Of a stretch of 9,203 nt of DNA, positions 1 to 7,260 are shown piece by piece. This DNA is from Roseiarcus sp. (GTDB lineage: Bacteria > Pseudomonadota > Alphaproteobacteria > Rhizobiales > Beijerinckiaceae): positions 1 to 9,203 of the forward strand of contig JASLHV010000253.1 of NCBI GenBank assembly GCA_030153205.1, in the 5' to 3' direction. Position 1 is the first letter of the stretch; each line of letters opens with the position of its first letter. Under the pieces are notes generated by a model. That model was not told the DNA's origin, ran no database searches, and saw nothing but the letters and a program-made list of their open reading frames with translations. The translations under genes were made by a program, and so were the position numbers.

Positions 1-452
1 CGTTTTGACTTGAATTCGGAGAACGCGTTGCCGAACCTTATGCCGCCGAGAACTTCCGCGAAGAGTTCTTCCTGCTGCTTACGCTCCGACACCGTTCGAA
101 CAGCGGCGACCACGCCGAGGTGATTCTGCGGTATCTGGCCAAGGCTCGGATCTGCCGTGGAAATGATTTCGATGACTTTGGCCAAGGTAACGTACGATAC
201 TTCAGGGCCGCCGAACGCCTTCGGCACATTGATCGACCACAATCCGCTCTGCGAAAACGCCTCGACCTGCTTAAACGGCTTCTCACGATGGCGGTCGCGC
301 TCTGAAGCCCCGATGGCGAAATCCTTGGCGAGCGCCTCGGCGATTTCGATCGCTTCGGCGTCCGACTTGATGATATGCGCCGGCCGCGACGGTCGAGGAA
401 GGCCCGGCGTCCCAGCCGGTCTTGTTTCCTCAGGCTTGACGACGATTGTCAT
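1..452 (-). CDS. sfnB: SfnB/MsuC-like flavin-dependent monooxygenase (acyl-CoA dehydrogenase fold), 3' end cut by the window
   Basis: Only the first 150 residues are visible; the gene runs off the left edge, and about 250 more residues would be expected for the family. The start is the ATG at 452-450, preceded by a good ribosome site (AGGAGAGG). The visible part is the N-terminal helical domain of the acyl-CoA dehydrogenase fold. It contains SQSGLWSINVPKAFGG (residues 67-82) and ADPSLGQIPQNH (100-111), which are hallmarks of the SfnB/DszC/MsuC group; these use reduced flavin and oxygen rather than acyl-CoA. SfnB belongs to sulfur-starvation loci, and its relative MsuC oxidises methanesulfinate to methanesulfonate. 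The gene is last in view in the operon, 38 bp after livF. It has no Cys and only the initiator Met so far. Family membership is confident; the choice between SfnB, MsuC and another DszC-like enzyme is not settled by this fragment. Confidence 0.85.
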   Translation of the reverse strand, partial: MTIVVKPEETRPAGTPGLPRPSRPAHIIKSDAEAIEIAEALAKDFAIGASERDRHREKPFKQVEAFSQSGLWSINVPKAFGGPEVSYVTLAKVIEIISTADPSLGQIPQNHLGVVAAVRTVSERKQQEELFAEVLGGIRFGNAFSEFKSK

Positions 453-490
453 GTTGATCCTCTCCTTCTATTGGCGCTCATCGGGTAGAT

Positions 491-1279
491 TCAAGCCGCG
501 GCCGAAACAATCCCCGGACGCGCAGCGGGCTCGCGTGCGCCGAGATAGAGGGCGCGGATATCCTCACGGTCTCTAAGGTCGCCGGCTGCGCCTTCAAGAA
601 CCGAAACGCCGTTCTCAAACACGCCCGCGCGATCGGCGTAATGTAGCGCGACGGCTGAATTCTGTTCCGCGATGAGAAGTGAGAGGCGCTCGTCACGATT
701 AAGACGTTTCAACGTCTCAAAAATATTTTGGACGACGAGCGGCGCGAGACCCATGGATGGTTCGTCGAGAACCAACAGGCGAGGTCTCGCCATCAGCGCA
801 CGGCCGATTGCCGTCATCTGTTGTTCGCCGCCCGACGCGAGTCCTGACTTCAGGTTGCGTTTATCTTTCAGGCGAGGAAAGTAGCTATAAATCCGCTCGA
901 GATCGGTTGCGGTCTCTCGGCGTGTCGACCCTCGTCCCAACGCGCCGGCGATAAGATTCTCTTCAACGCTCAGTGACCGGAAACAATGGCGCCCTTCCAG
1001 GACTTGGACGAGTCCGCTGCGCACGAGATCGGAGGGCTTCGTTCGTGTCGCGTCGAGACCCGCGAAGCGGATTTCGCCGTCGACGATCGCGCCGCGCTCC
1101 GCAGGCAGGAGGTTCGAAACGGCTCGCAGCGTCGTCGTCTTCCCGGCGCCGTTGGCGCCGAGAATGGCGAAGATTTCTCCTTCGCGGACCTTGAGGCTGA
1201 CGTCATGCAAAGCCACTATTGCGTGATTGTAGACCGCTTTCGCCTTGACGATTTCGAGCAATACATCTGACTTCGACAT
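491..1279 (-). CDS. livF: Liv-type ABC importer ATP-binding subunit LivF
   Basis: This 262-residue cytoplasmic ATPase is the second nucleotide-binding subunit of a HAAT-family importer and pairs with LivG. Walker A is GANGAGKT (residues 41-48), the Q-loop Gln is at 92, the signature is SGGEQ (149-153), and Walker B is LLVLDE (168-173). After the last beta strand the sequence reads AEQN (204-207), with Gln where LivG has the switch His; this is usual for LivF. The reading frame stays open upstream to 1453, but that extension would run inside the binding-protein gene. The ATG at 1279 is preceded by GGGAAG and starts where LivF proteins normally start. It lies 26 bp after the binding-protein gene and 38 bp before the sfnB-like gene. 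Substrate specificity cannot be read from this subunit. Confidence 0.93.
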   Translation of the reverse strand: MSKSDVLLEIVKAKAVYNHAIVALHDVSLKVREGEIFAILGANGAGKTTTLRAVSNLLPAERGAIVDGEIRFAGLDATRTKPSDLVRSGLVQVLEGRHCFRSLSVEENLIAGALGRGSTRRETATDLERIYSYFPRLKDKRNLKSGLASGGEQQMTAIGRALMARPRLLVLDEPSMGLAPLVVQNIFETLKRLNRDERLSLLIAEQNSAVALHYADRAGVFENGVSVLEGAAGDLRDREDIRALYLGAREPAARPGIVSAAA

Positions 1280-1305
1280 GAGTCTTCCCGTGAGATTAGA
1301 CGCGT

Positions 1306-2640
1306 TCAGTTCGTGGCGTCGTCGCCCGACGTTCGGATCTTGAGGCCTTTTTCTTTGGCGTAAGCCTCGGAAGACTTCTCGATGATGGGTCGCAGGAGAG
1401 CCCAGTCCGGCGCGACCCAATCCGAAATGACCTTCCACTTCGCGCCGTCCCATTGCTGAAACGTCACCAGCCCGTCGCCTTCGTGATTGTCCCAGGTGAC
1501 GTTGATCGAGTGGAACAGGTCCTTTGCGCCGAGCGCCTCGACCCGAGCGGGATCGAGTTTCAAATGCTCGAAACCCCAGCGAACTTCGTCGCCAGTCAGG
1601 GTGCGTTTGCCGAACTTCTCTTGCGCAATGCGAATAGCCTCCACGTTGAGAATGCCATTCACGATACCGAGATTGTGGTAGACGCTGCCGATGCGCTTCT
1701 TATCCTCGAGATTACCCTTGCCGGCGCCGTAGACCGTCTTCACGATTTCCTGGACCACGGGATATTGCGAGCCGGAGGCTTGGGTCGTAATGGCGATGTA
1801 GCCTTTCGCAGCATCGCCCGCGGGGATGACGTCCTCCTCGGAATTGGACCACACATTGCCGATTATATGATCGGCGGGGAAGGCCACCTTTTGCGCTGTT
1901 TTCAGCGCGACTGGGTTCATAACGCCCCAACCTCGCAGGACGACGTAATCCGGCTTCTCGCGGCGGATCGTCAGCCATTGCGCCTGCTGCTCATTGCCAG
2001 GATGCGGCACTTCGATCTGCTCGACGGTAAAGCCGTATTTTTGCGCCAGAAGATCGTAGATCGGGATCGTTTCGCGGCCATAGGGCGACCCGTGATAGAG
2101 GACGACGATCTTCTTGCCCTTGAGTCTATCGAGGCCGCCCTCGCGGTTGGCGAGATAGTTGATGATGCCGGAGGTTTCGCTGTAGGGGTTGAGAAGCAGC
2201 GGAAACACGTAAGGGAACACGCGGCCGTCGGTCGAATCAGTACGACCGTGATTGACGGTGATTAGCGGCGACCTGTCTTGCGCGATGCGATCGATCATCG
2301 CGTAGGCGATGCCGACGGACAGCGGGTTCCAAGCGGCGATATTCGGATGGCTCTTCTGCCTCTCGTAGCACTCGACGCCGCGTTCGACCTCGTATTGCGT
2401 CTCGCATTCGTCCCAGGTTAGTTTTACGCCATTGACGCCGCCGTCACGAAGGTTGATCAAATTGAGATAATCGATGAAACCGCCGAAGAAACCTGTTCCG
2501 CCCGCGGCGTATGGCCCGACACGATAGCTTTGCAATGGGAAATATTGCTCGTCGGCGCAAGCAGCGCCCGCCCCGACAAACATCGACAGCGACAAAGCCG
2601 CAGCTACGGCGATCGATCGAATTCCAAGTCTGGCAGCCAT
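1306..2640 (-). CDS. Periplasmic substrate-binding protein of the Liv-type importer
   Basis: This 444-residue protein should bind the ligand in the periplasm and deliver it to LivHM. Residues 1-29 form a Sec signal peptide: a short basic start, a hydrophobic core rich in Ala, Leu and Val, and an Ala-Cys-Ala site before Asp30. The mature protein begins with the Leu-Gln-Ser-Tyr-Arg-Val-Gly-Pro-Tyr stretch typical of type 1 periplasmic-binding proteins in LivK-like transporters (Peripla_BP_6). It is longer than E. coli LivJ/LivK (about 370 residues). The mature chain has just two cysteines, Cys79 and Cys91, in a segment beginning WDECETQYEVERG, which suggests a disulfide. The ATG at 2640 was chosen over an in-frame upstream start at 2712 because it has an AAAGGA ribosome site and begins the signal peptide. 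It sits 29 bp after livM. The ligand is unknown; an organosulfur compound is inferred from the neighbours. Confidence 0.9.
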   Translation of the reverse strand: MAARLGIRSIAVAAALSLSMFVGAGAACADEQYFPLQSYRVGPYAAGGTGFFGGFIDYLNLINLRDGGVNGVKLTWDECETQYEVERGVECYERQKSHPNIAAWNPLSVGIAYAMIDRIAQDRSPLITVNHGRTDSTDGRVFPYVFPLLLNPYSETSGIINYLANREGGLDRLKGKKIVVLYHGSPYGRETIPIYDLLAQKYGFTVEQIEVPHPGNEQQAQWLTIRREKPDYVVLRGWGVMNPVALKTAQKVAFPADHIIGNVWSNSEEDVIPAGDAAKGYIAITTQASGSQYPVVQEIVKTVYGAGKGNLEDKKRIGSVYHNLGIVNGILNVEAIRIAQEKFGKRTLTGDEVRWGFEHLKLDPARVEALGAKDLFHSINVTWDNHEGDGLVTFQQWDGAKWKVISDWVAPDWALLRPIIEKSSEAYAKEKGLKIRTSGDDATN

Positions 2641-2669
2641 GACTGATCCTTTCTTGACAGAAGCGGGGT

Positions 2670-3707
2670 TTATTTGACGCGAGGGTACATTCTTCTCGTC
2701 AGCCGATCCCAAAGCGCCGCGAGGCCGTTGGGCTCTGTGATGAGAAAGACAATGATCAGAACACCCATCGCGATGCGTTGGCTCATGTCGAGGGCGCCGG
2801 AGTCGAAAATGCCGCCAAGCGTCGCCTCGCCGACGCGCGACAAGACGAGCGGAAAGACGACGATGAGCGCTGCGCCGAAGAATGCGCCGCGTATCGTCGC
2901 GAGGCCGCCGATAATGATGATGAAAAGGATCGAAAAGGAGCGATCGAGATTAAACCCATGCGGCTCGACCGTGCGCAGATAAGCGAAGGCCCAGAGAGAG
3001 CCGGCGACGCCAATGATGAAGGATGAGAGGCCGAAGGCGAGCAGCTTGGTTCTAAGAACGGAAACGCCGAGGACGCGCGCGGCTATCTCGTTATCGCGGA
3101 TCGCAACGAAATTGCGACCGGCGCGGGAGGAAACGATGCGCGCAGCAAGTGCTGTCAACACTACCACAATTGTCAGCGAGAAGAGATAGCGGCCGAGCGG
3201 ACCTTGGAATTTCAATCCGAGCATGGTCAGCGCCGGCGCATCGATCACGCCAGAGGAATTATTGTTCGAGAACCACGAAAAACGAGTGAGAGCCCATTCG
3301 ACAAAGAACTGGGCGGCCAAAGTCGATACGGCGAGGTAGAAGCCGCGGAGGCGAAGGCTCGGCAGTCCGAAAATAATGCCAAGAGCCGAGGCAGTCAGGC
3401 CTGCAAGGATGATACTACCGACAAGCGGCAGCCCCGGAAGACGCAAGTTGAAATTATAGGCCGCGAAAGCGCCGACCGCCATGAAAGCCGCGGAGCCGAG
3501 AGACACTTGACCCGCGTAGCCGGTGAGTATGTTCAAGCCGAGCGCGGCGAGGCTGAGCGCGAGGAACGGCAGCAGAATTGCTTCGAAAAGATAGCTTGTG
3601 CCGAAGATCGGAATAACCCCATAGCTGACCACTAGGACAAGCGCGACTGGCAGCCAGCGCGGAAGGCGAAGGGTTTGCTTGGCGGCGTCGAAAGCAATTG
3701 CCGACAT
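2670..3707 (-). CDS. livM: Liv-type ABC importer permease LivM
   Basis: This 345-residue inner-membrane permease pairs with LivH to form the translocation channel. It is hydrophobic throughout, with many membrane segments (for example residues 18-35, 42-60, 98-116, 174-190, 226-243, 258-288 and 311-324). Family landmarks are NILTGYAGQVSLG (59-71) and the cytoplasmic coupling segment GRNFVAIRDNEIAARVLG (197-214), which contacts the ATPases. The start is chosen at ATG 3707 because GGAGAG at 3717-3722 is 9 nt away. A TTG at 3713 would overlap the livH stop but leaves only 3 nt to that ribosome site. The end of livH and this start are 2 bp apart, so translation is probably coupled. It has no cysteine. 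Confidence 0.93.
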   Translation of the reverse strand: MSAIAFDAAKQTLRLPRWLPVALVLVVSYGVIPIFGTSYLFEAILLPFLALSLAALGLNILTGYAGQVSLGSAAFMAVGAFAAYNFNLRLPGLPLVGSIILAGLTASALGIIFGLPSLRLRGFYLAVSTLAAQFFVEWALTRFSWFSNNNSSGVIDAPALTMLGLKFQGPLGRYLFSLTIVVVLTALAARIVSSRAGRNFVAIRDNEIAARVLGVSVLRTKLLAFGLSSFIIGVAGSLWAFAYLRTVEPHGFNLDRSFSILFIIIIGGLATIRGAFFGAALIVVFPLVLSRVGEATLGGIFDSGALDMSQRIAMGVLIIVFLITEPNGLAALWDRLTRRMYPRVK

Positions 3708-3709
3708 GC

Positions 3710-4606
3710 TCAAACTCTCTCCACCAACTTGACGCCGAAGAGGCCGGAAGGACGGATAAGAAGGAACACCAAGGCGGCGACATAGGCGAACCAGATTTCA
3801 ACGCCGCCGCCAAATAACGGTCCGATATAGACCTCAGCGAGTTTCTCCGTGGCGCCGACAATGAGGCCCCCAACAATTGCGCCGAGCACTGAATCGAAGC
3901 CACCGAGAACGAGCACCGGCAACGCTTTTAGGACGATCAGGGAAAGTGAAAATTGGACACCGAGACGTGCGCCCCAAAGGAGTCCGGCGACAAGCGCCGC
4001 AAGGCCGGCCGCCGTCCAGACAGTCGTCCATATAAAGGGAAGACGAAGCCCTACCGCCAAAGCCGCGAATTGGTCATCCGCGACGGCGCGAAACGCAAGG
4101 CCTGTCCGAGTATAGCGAAAGAAAGCCGAGAGAAGGATGACCATAGTCGCCGCCACCGCCGCGGCGAAAAGATCGAACGAACTGACGAGCACGTCGCCGA
4201 TCTGCAGCGGTTTGTCGTCGAATCCAAGATCCAGACCGTGTACTTGGGTGCCCCAAATGAGCTGGGCCGAACCTTCGAGAATATAGGCGAGCCCCAATGT
4301 GGCTAGAAAGAGGATGATCGGCGGGCGGTTGACGAGCGGCCGCAGCACCGTGCGCTCCACCGCCGCGCCCAGCGCCGCCATGATAGCAAGCGTTATCGCC
4401 AGGCTTGCGACGAAAGGAACGCCGCGTTCGAGGAATCCGACGAACGTCAGTGCGGCGAACAGCGCCATGGCGCCTTGTGCAAAGTTCAGAACGCCCGACG
4501 TTTTGTAGATGAGAACGAAGCCGATCGCGACGAGCGAGTACATAACGCCTGACAGCAACCCGCCGATCAGCACTTCGAGGAAAAACGAAATATCGAAATC
4601 GATCAC
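3710..4606 (-). CDS. livH: Liv-type ABC importer permease LivH
   Basis: This 298-residue inner-membrane permease is the partner of LivM. Its N-terminal region, about residues 12-55, includes LIYKTSGVLNFAQGAMAL (32-49), a LivH hallmark. The coupling loop GLAFRAVADDQFAALAVGL (169-187) is typical of BPD_transp_2 permeases. Further membrane segments lie at about 63-84, 97-115, 143-161, 192-211, 224-252 and 270-286. The start is a GTG at 4606 that shares four bases (GTGA) with the livG stop; GGAG at 4615-4618 lies 8 nt upstream. This overlap points to translational coupling, which keeps ATPase and permease amounts in step. Length and start match the family, and the protein has no cysteine. Confidence 0.94.
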   Translation of the reverse strand: MIDFDISFFLEVLIGGLLSGVMYSLVAIGFVLIYKTSGVLNFAQGAMALFAALTFVGFLERGVPFVASLAITLAIMAALGAAVERTVLRPLVNRPPIILFLATLGLAYILEGSAQLIWGTQVHGLDLGFDDKPLQIGDVLVSSFDLFAAAVAATMVILLSAFFRYTRTGLAFRAVADDQFAALAVGLRLPFIWTTVWTAAGLAALVAGLLWGARLGVQFSLSLIVLKALPVLVLGGFDSVLGAIVGGLIVGATEKLAEVYIGPLFGGGVEIWFAYVAALVFLLIRPSGLFGVKLVERV

Positions 4607-5463
4607 GCCGCCTGCTCCATGACATTGTCGTCGCGGATGACGCCTAGATAGGCGTCAATCACGTCAGAGTTAGCGCGTATCTCAGCCGGTGATCCCTCTG
4701 CGATCTTACGGCCGCAATCGAGGACCGTGACTCTATCCGAGAGAGACATGACAACGCCGACATCGTGTTCGATCAAGACGACAGCCGCCTTGAGACGGTC
4801 GCGCGCGGTGGCGATGAACTCCGCCATTTCACGCTTCTCCGTCGCGGTCATGCCGGCCATCGGTTCGTCGAGTAGGACGATCTTCGGCCTCGAGACGAGC
4901 GCGCGCGCCAAGTCGACTCGCTTCTGCAGCCCGTAAGGCAAAGCGCCGACGAGCGCGTCTTGAACCGAGCTTAGGCCTAGAAGCGTGATGATTTCCTTCG
5001 CGCTCCGCCGCGATTCAACTTCCTCCGCCCGCGCGCGTCCAAGGCCGATGATTTGCGCGATAAAGCCAGCGCGCGCAGCGCCGGCCAGGCCAACGATGAC
5101 ATTGTCGATTACGCTGAGTTTTGGAAACAGTGCGAGATTTTGGAACGTTCGCGTGACGCCGAGGCGCGAAAGCCGAGAAGTTGGCGCGCGCGCGAAAATC
5201 CTCTCGCCGATCCGTATGACGCCACGGTCCGGTCGATAGACGCCGCTGATGACATTGATCAAAGAGCTCTTGCCAGCGCCGTTTGGCCCGATGATGGCGT
5301 GGATATCGCCCTGCCTTACCGAGAGATCGAGATTGGACAGGGCCTGCACGCCACCGAAAGAAAGCGAGATATTGATGAGCGTCAACGCTGGCTCCGACCC
5401 TGCGTCAGCGACGTCACAGGCGAAAGCTCCCCCTGTTGCAGGCTCGAGCGCTGCGCCAAACAT
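4603..5463 (-). CDS. livG: Liv-type ABC importer ATP-binding subunit LivG
   Basis: This 286-residue ATPase drives the importer together with LivF. Walker A is GPNGAGKS (59-66), the Q-loop is FQN with Gln108, and the signature region reads PYGLQKR (176-182), a LivG-style departure from LSGGQ. Walker B is IVLLDE (195-200), and the switch His is 233 in IEHD. The C-terminal AYLG (271-274) is characteristic of LivG. About 27 residues precede the usual start of the ATPase domain, so the N terminus is longer than in E. coli LivG (255 residues). Three starts are possible in frame: TTG 5475, ATG 5466 and ATG 5463. GGAG at 5470-5473 is 6 nt from the last, 3 nt from the middle one and overlaps the first, so 5463 is preferred. 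The gene follows sfnG by 45 bp and overlaps livH by 4 bp. Confidence 0.93.
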   Translation of the reverse strand: MFGAALEPATGGAFACDVADAGSEPALTLINISLSFGGVQALSNLDLSVRQGDIHAIIGPNGAGKSSLINVISGVYRPDRGVIRIGERIFARAPTSRLSRLGVTRTFQNLALFPKLSVIDNVIVGLAGAARAGFIAQIIGLGRARAEEVESRRSAKEIITLLGLSSVQDALVGALPYGLQKRVDLARALVSRPKIVLLDEPMAGMTATEKREMAEFIATARDRLKAAVVLIEHDVGVVMSLSDRVTVLDCGRKIAEGSPAEIRANSDVIDAYLGVIRDDNVMEQAA

Positions 5464-5508
5464 CATCCACTCCAATTTTCGAACCGAACTATGCGAAAAG
5501 CGTCGCGC

Positions 5509-6612
5509 CTATTCGGCAGCGATCGCCACACGCTGACGTTCCGCCTCCAGCTCGCGCACGATCGGAATTACGTACTTGCCGAAATGTTCGACTTCCTCTT
5601 GGAAATGGAGGAAGCCAAGCAGGATAAGGCTGGCGCCGGCGTCTTTAAGCGCCAAAATGCGCTCGGCGATCTGTTGCGGCGTGCCGATCAGGTTCGAGCG
5701 AAAGCCGTCGTTGTACTGGACGAGATCGTTGAAACTCGACTTCGCCCAGTTGCCCTGGCCCTCCGGCGAGGCTTTGCCAGCGTTCTTCACTTCATGGGCG
5801 AAGGCATTGACTGCATCCGGATTGGCCTTCTCGATAATCTCCGAGAGGACCGCCTGAGCCTCAGCTTCGGTATCGCGAGCGATCGAGAAGGCGTTGACGC
5901 CGACGCGGACGGAATGATTGTTCTCAGCCGCCTTCGCTTGAATATCGTCGACCTGTTTCTTGATTTCCTCTGGCGTATTGCCATTGGTGAAATACCAATC
6001 AGAGACGCGCGCGGCCATGTCGCGCGCCGCGCGCGAGGATCCGCCTTGGAAAATCTCCGGCAGAGGATTGATCGGCTTCGGTTTCAGCGAATAATTGTCG
6101 AAATGGTAGAAGAAGCCTTTATGGGTGAAGGCGTCCTCGGTCCATATGCCGCGCAAGGCGCGGATGAATTCTTCCGAGCGGCGATAGCGTTCGTCATGGT
6201 CGAGCCAGGGTTGGCCGATCGCGGCGAATTCGCCGCGGAACCATCCAGAGACGATATTGACCGCGACGCGTCCCTTGGTCAGATGATTGATCGTGGCGAT
6301 TTGCTTGGCGGCAAGCGCCGGATTCCAGGGACCCGGAAGGATCGCGGCGATGACTTTCAACGTTTCAGTGGCCGCCAATAGGGCGTGACTGAACGACACG
6401 GATTCGTGCTGAAACTCGGCGCCATAGCCGGCGGTGAAACGGATCTGGCTCAGGGCATAGTCGAAACCGCTTTGCTCGGCGATCTGCGCCAGCCTGATAT
6501 TGTAGTCGATGTCCCAGCTCGTACGTTGCTCAATATTGCTGATCACCAAGCCGCCGGAAACATTCGGCACCCAATAGGCGAATTTGAGCGGCTCGGCACT
6601 GCGCATGGTCAT
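5509..6612 (-). CDS. sfnG: FMNH2-dependent dimethyl sulfone monooxygenase SfnG
   Basis: The family cleaves dimethyl sulfone with reduced FMN and oxygen to methanesulfinate and formaldehyde, giving access to organic sulfur when sulfate is scarce. The 367-residue protein is a luciferase-like (SsuD/NtaA-related) TIM barrel. Stretches I recognise as SfnG-specific include KFAYWVPNVSGGLVIS (10-25), QRTSWDIDY (29-37), SQIRFTAGYGAEFQHES (55-71), VNIVSGWFRGEF (118-129), HDERYRRSEEF (139-149) and EIFQGGSSRAARDMAARVSDWYF (within 186-208). The start is ATG 6612, with GAGGG at 6620-6624 seven nt upstream; GTG 6630 and ATG 6606 fit less well. It lies 29 bp after the FMN reductase gene, its likely FMNH2 source, and 45 bp before livG. 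It has no cysteine and three methionines, two of them within the first three residues. Confidence 0.95.
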   Translation of the reverse strand: MTMRSAEPLKFAYWVPNVSGGLVISNIEQRTSWDIDYNIRLAQIAEQSGFDYALSQIRFTAGYGAEFQHESVSFSHALLAATETLKVIAAILPGPWNPALAAKQIATINHLTKGRVAVNIVSGWFRGEFAAIGQPWLDHDERYRRSEEFIRALRGIWTEDAFTHKGFFYHFDNYSLKPKPINPLPEIFQGGSSRAARDMAARVSDWYFTNGNTPEEIKKQVDDIQAKAAENNHSVRVGVNAFSIARDTEAEAQAVLSEIIEKANPDAVNAFAHEVKNAGKASPEGQGNWAKSSFNDLVQYNDGFRSNLIGTPQQIAERILALKDAGASLILLGFLHFQEEVEHFGKYVIPIVRELEAERQRVAIAAE

Positions 6613-6641
6613 GGTCTTTCCCTCGATCACTGTGAATGGAA

Positions 6642-7217
6642 TTAAGCCGTGGCGCGCGCCGCCAGGGCGCGCGAATGTACGAAGCGCGCTTCAAGCAGAT
6701 CGACGATTTCAGAGGCGGCGCGGCCGATACGGGCGGTCAGTTCAGGCTTGTCGATGCGATAATCTCGAAAATCGCTCTCGAGTGCGAAAATCGTCGTCGG
6801 CAGAGTGAGTGCGTTGAAATAGCCGAAGAGAGGACGAAGCTGATGTTCGGTGACCAAGCCATGCATCGGGCTTCCGCCGGTCGCGGTGAGCAGCACCAAC
6901 TTTCCCGTAAGCGCGTTAGGCCGGACGAGATCAAAGAGATGTTTGAAAGCGCCGGTGTAAGAGCCCTTGAATACCGGCGACCCGACGACGAGCGCATCAG
7001 CGGTCTCGATTGCATGAATGGCCGAACGCGCTTCCGCCGGCAGCCTCTCCGGCGCGAAGGAATGAAACAGATGCGGCCCTAGGTCAGCAAGCTCGAGCAA
7101 TCTCGTCTGCGCGCTGCTGAGCGACCGGATCTCGGCCAACAAGGCCGAGACGAGCGCGGAGGTTCGAGAAGGCCGCGTGATATTGCCCGCGACGCCGACA
7201 ATCGAAAGGGCTGACAT
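6642..7217 (-). CDS. msuE: NAD(P)H-dependent FMN reductase, MsuE-like
   Basis: This small flavodoxin-like reductase (191 residues) should reduce FMN with NAD(P)H and release FMNH2 for two-component monooxygenases, here SfnG and probably the SfnB/MsuC-like enzyme. The FMN phosphate loop is GNITRPSRTS (11-20), and the isoalloxazine-contacting segment is SPVFKGSYTGAFKHLFD (80-96), followed by TGGSPMHG (113-120). By eye, His125 in EHQLRP aligns with Tyr118 of the pi-helix in E. coli SsuE; a His there is a feature I associate with MsuE-type enzymes, hence the symbol. The ATG at 7217 has GGAG 5 nt upstream; an open frame continues to 7256 but adds nothing family-like. It is the first gene of the eight-gene unit, with a 184-bp repeat-bearing gap upstream. 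It has no cysteine and two methionines. The family is firm, the MsuE-versus-SsuE choice less so. Confidence 0.88.
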   Translation of the reverse strand: MSALSIVGVAGNITRPSRTSALVSALLAEIRSLSSAQTRLLELADLGPHLFHSFAPERLPAEARSAIHAIETADALVVGSPVFKGSYTGAFKHLFDLVRPNALTGKLVLLTATGGSPMHGLVTEHQLRPLFGYFNALTLPTTIFALESDFRDYRIDKPELTARIGRAASEIVDLLEARFVHSRALAARATA

Positions 7218-7260
7218 GGACGCTCCAAAACCGTTAGCGCGACCGAGTCTGCACATTAAT

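Noticed and set aside
1280..1453. An upstream in-frame extension of livF giving 320 residues.
   Set aside because: The added 58 residues overlap the end of the binding-protein gene, are unlike any LivF N terminus, and the ATG at 1279 has a ribosome site.
1453..2265. A 270-codon open frame on the plus strand inside the binding-protein gene.
   Set aside because: It is antisense to a clear coding gene with a signal peptide and family motifs, and its own translation shows no recognisable fold.
2553..2640. Possible lipoprotein signal in the binding protein, with Cys28 near the cleavage site.
   Set aside because: The residues before Cys28 are Gly-Ala-Ala, so the hydrophobic residue expected at the -3 position of a lipobox is missing; a normal signal peptidase I site after Ala29 fits better.
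4603..5463. The PYGLQKR signature of LivG as a defective ATPase signature.
   Set aside because: LivG proteins commonly depart from LSGGQ in this manner, and the Walker A, Walker B, Q-loop and His motifs are intact.
5053..6381. A 442-codon open frame on the plus strand, opposite livG and sfnG.
   Set aside because: It lies antisense to two strongly recognisable genes, has no ribosome site or known domain that I can see, and has the arginine- and aspartate-rich make-up of a shadow frame in GC-rich DNA.
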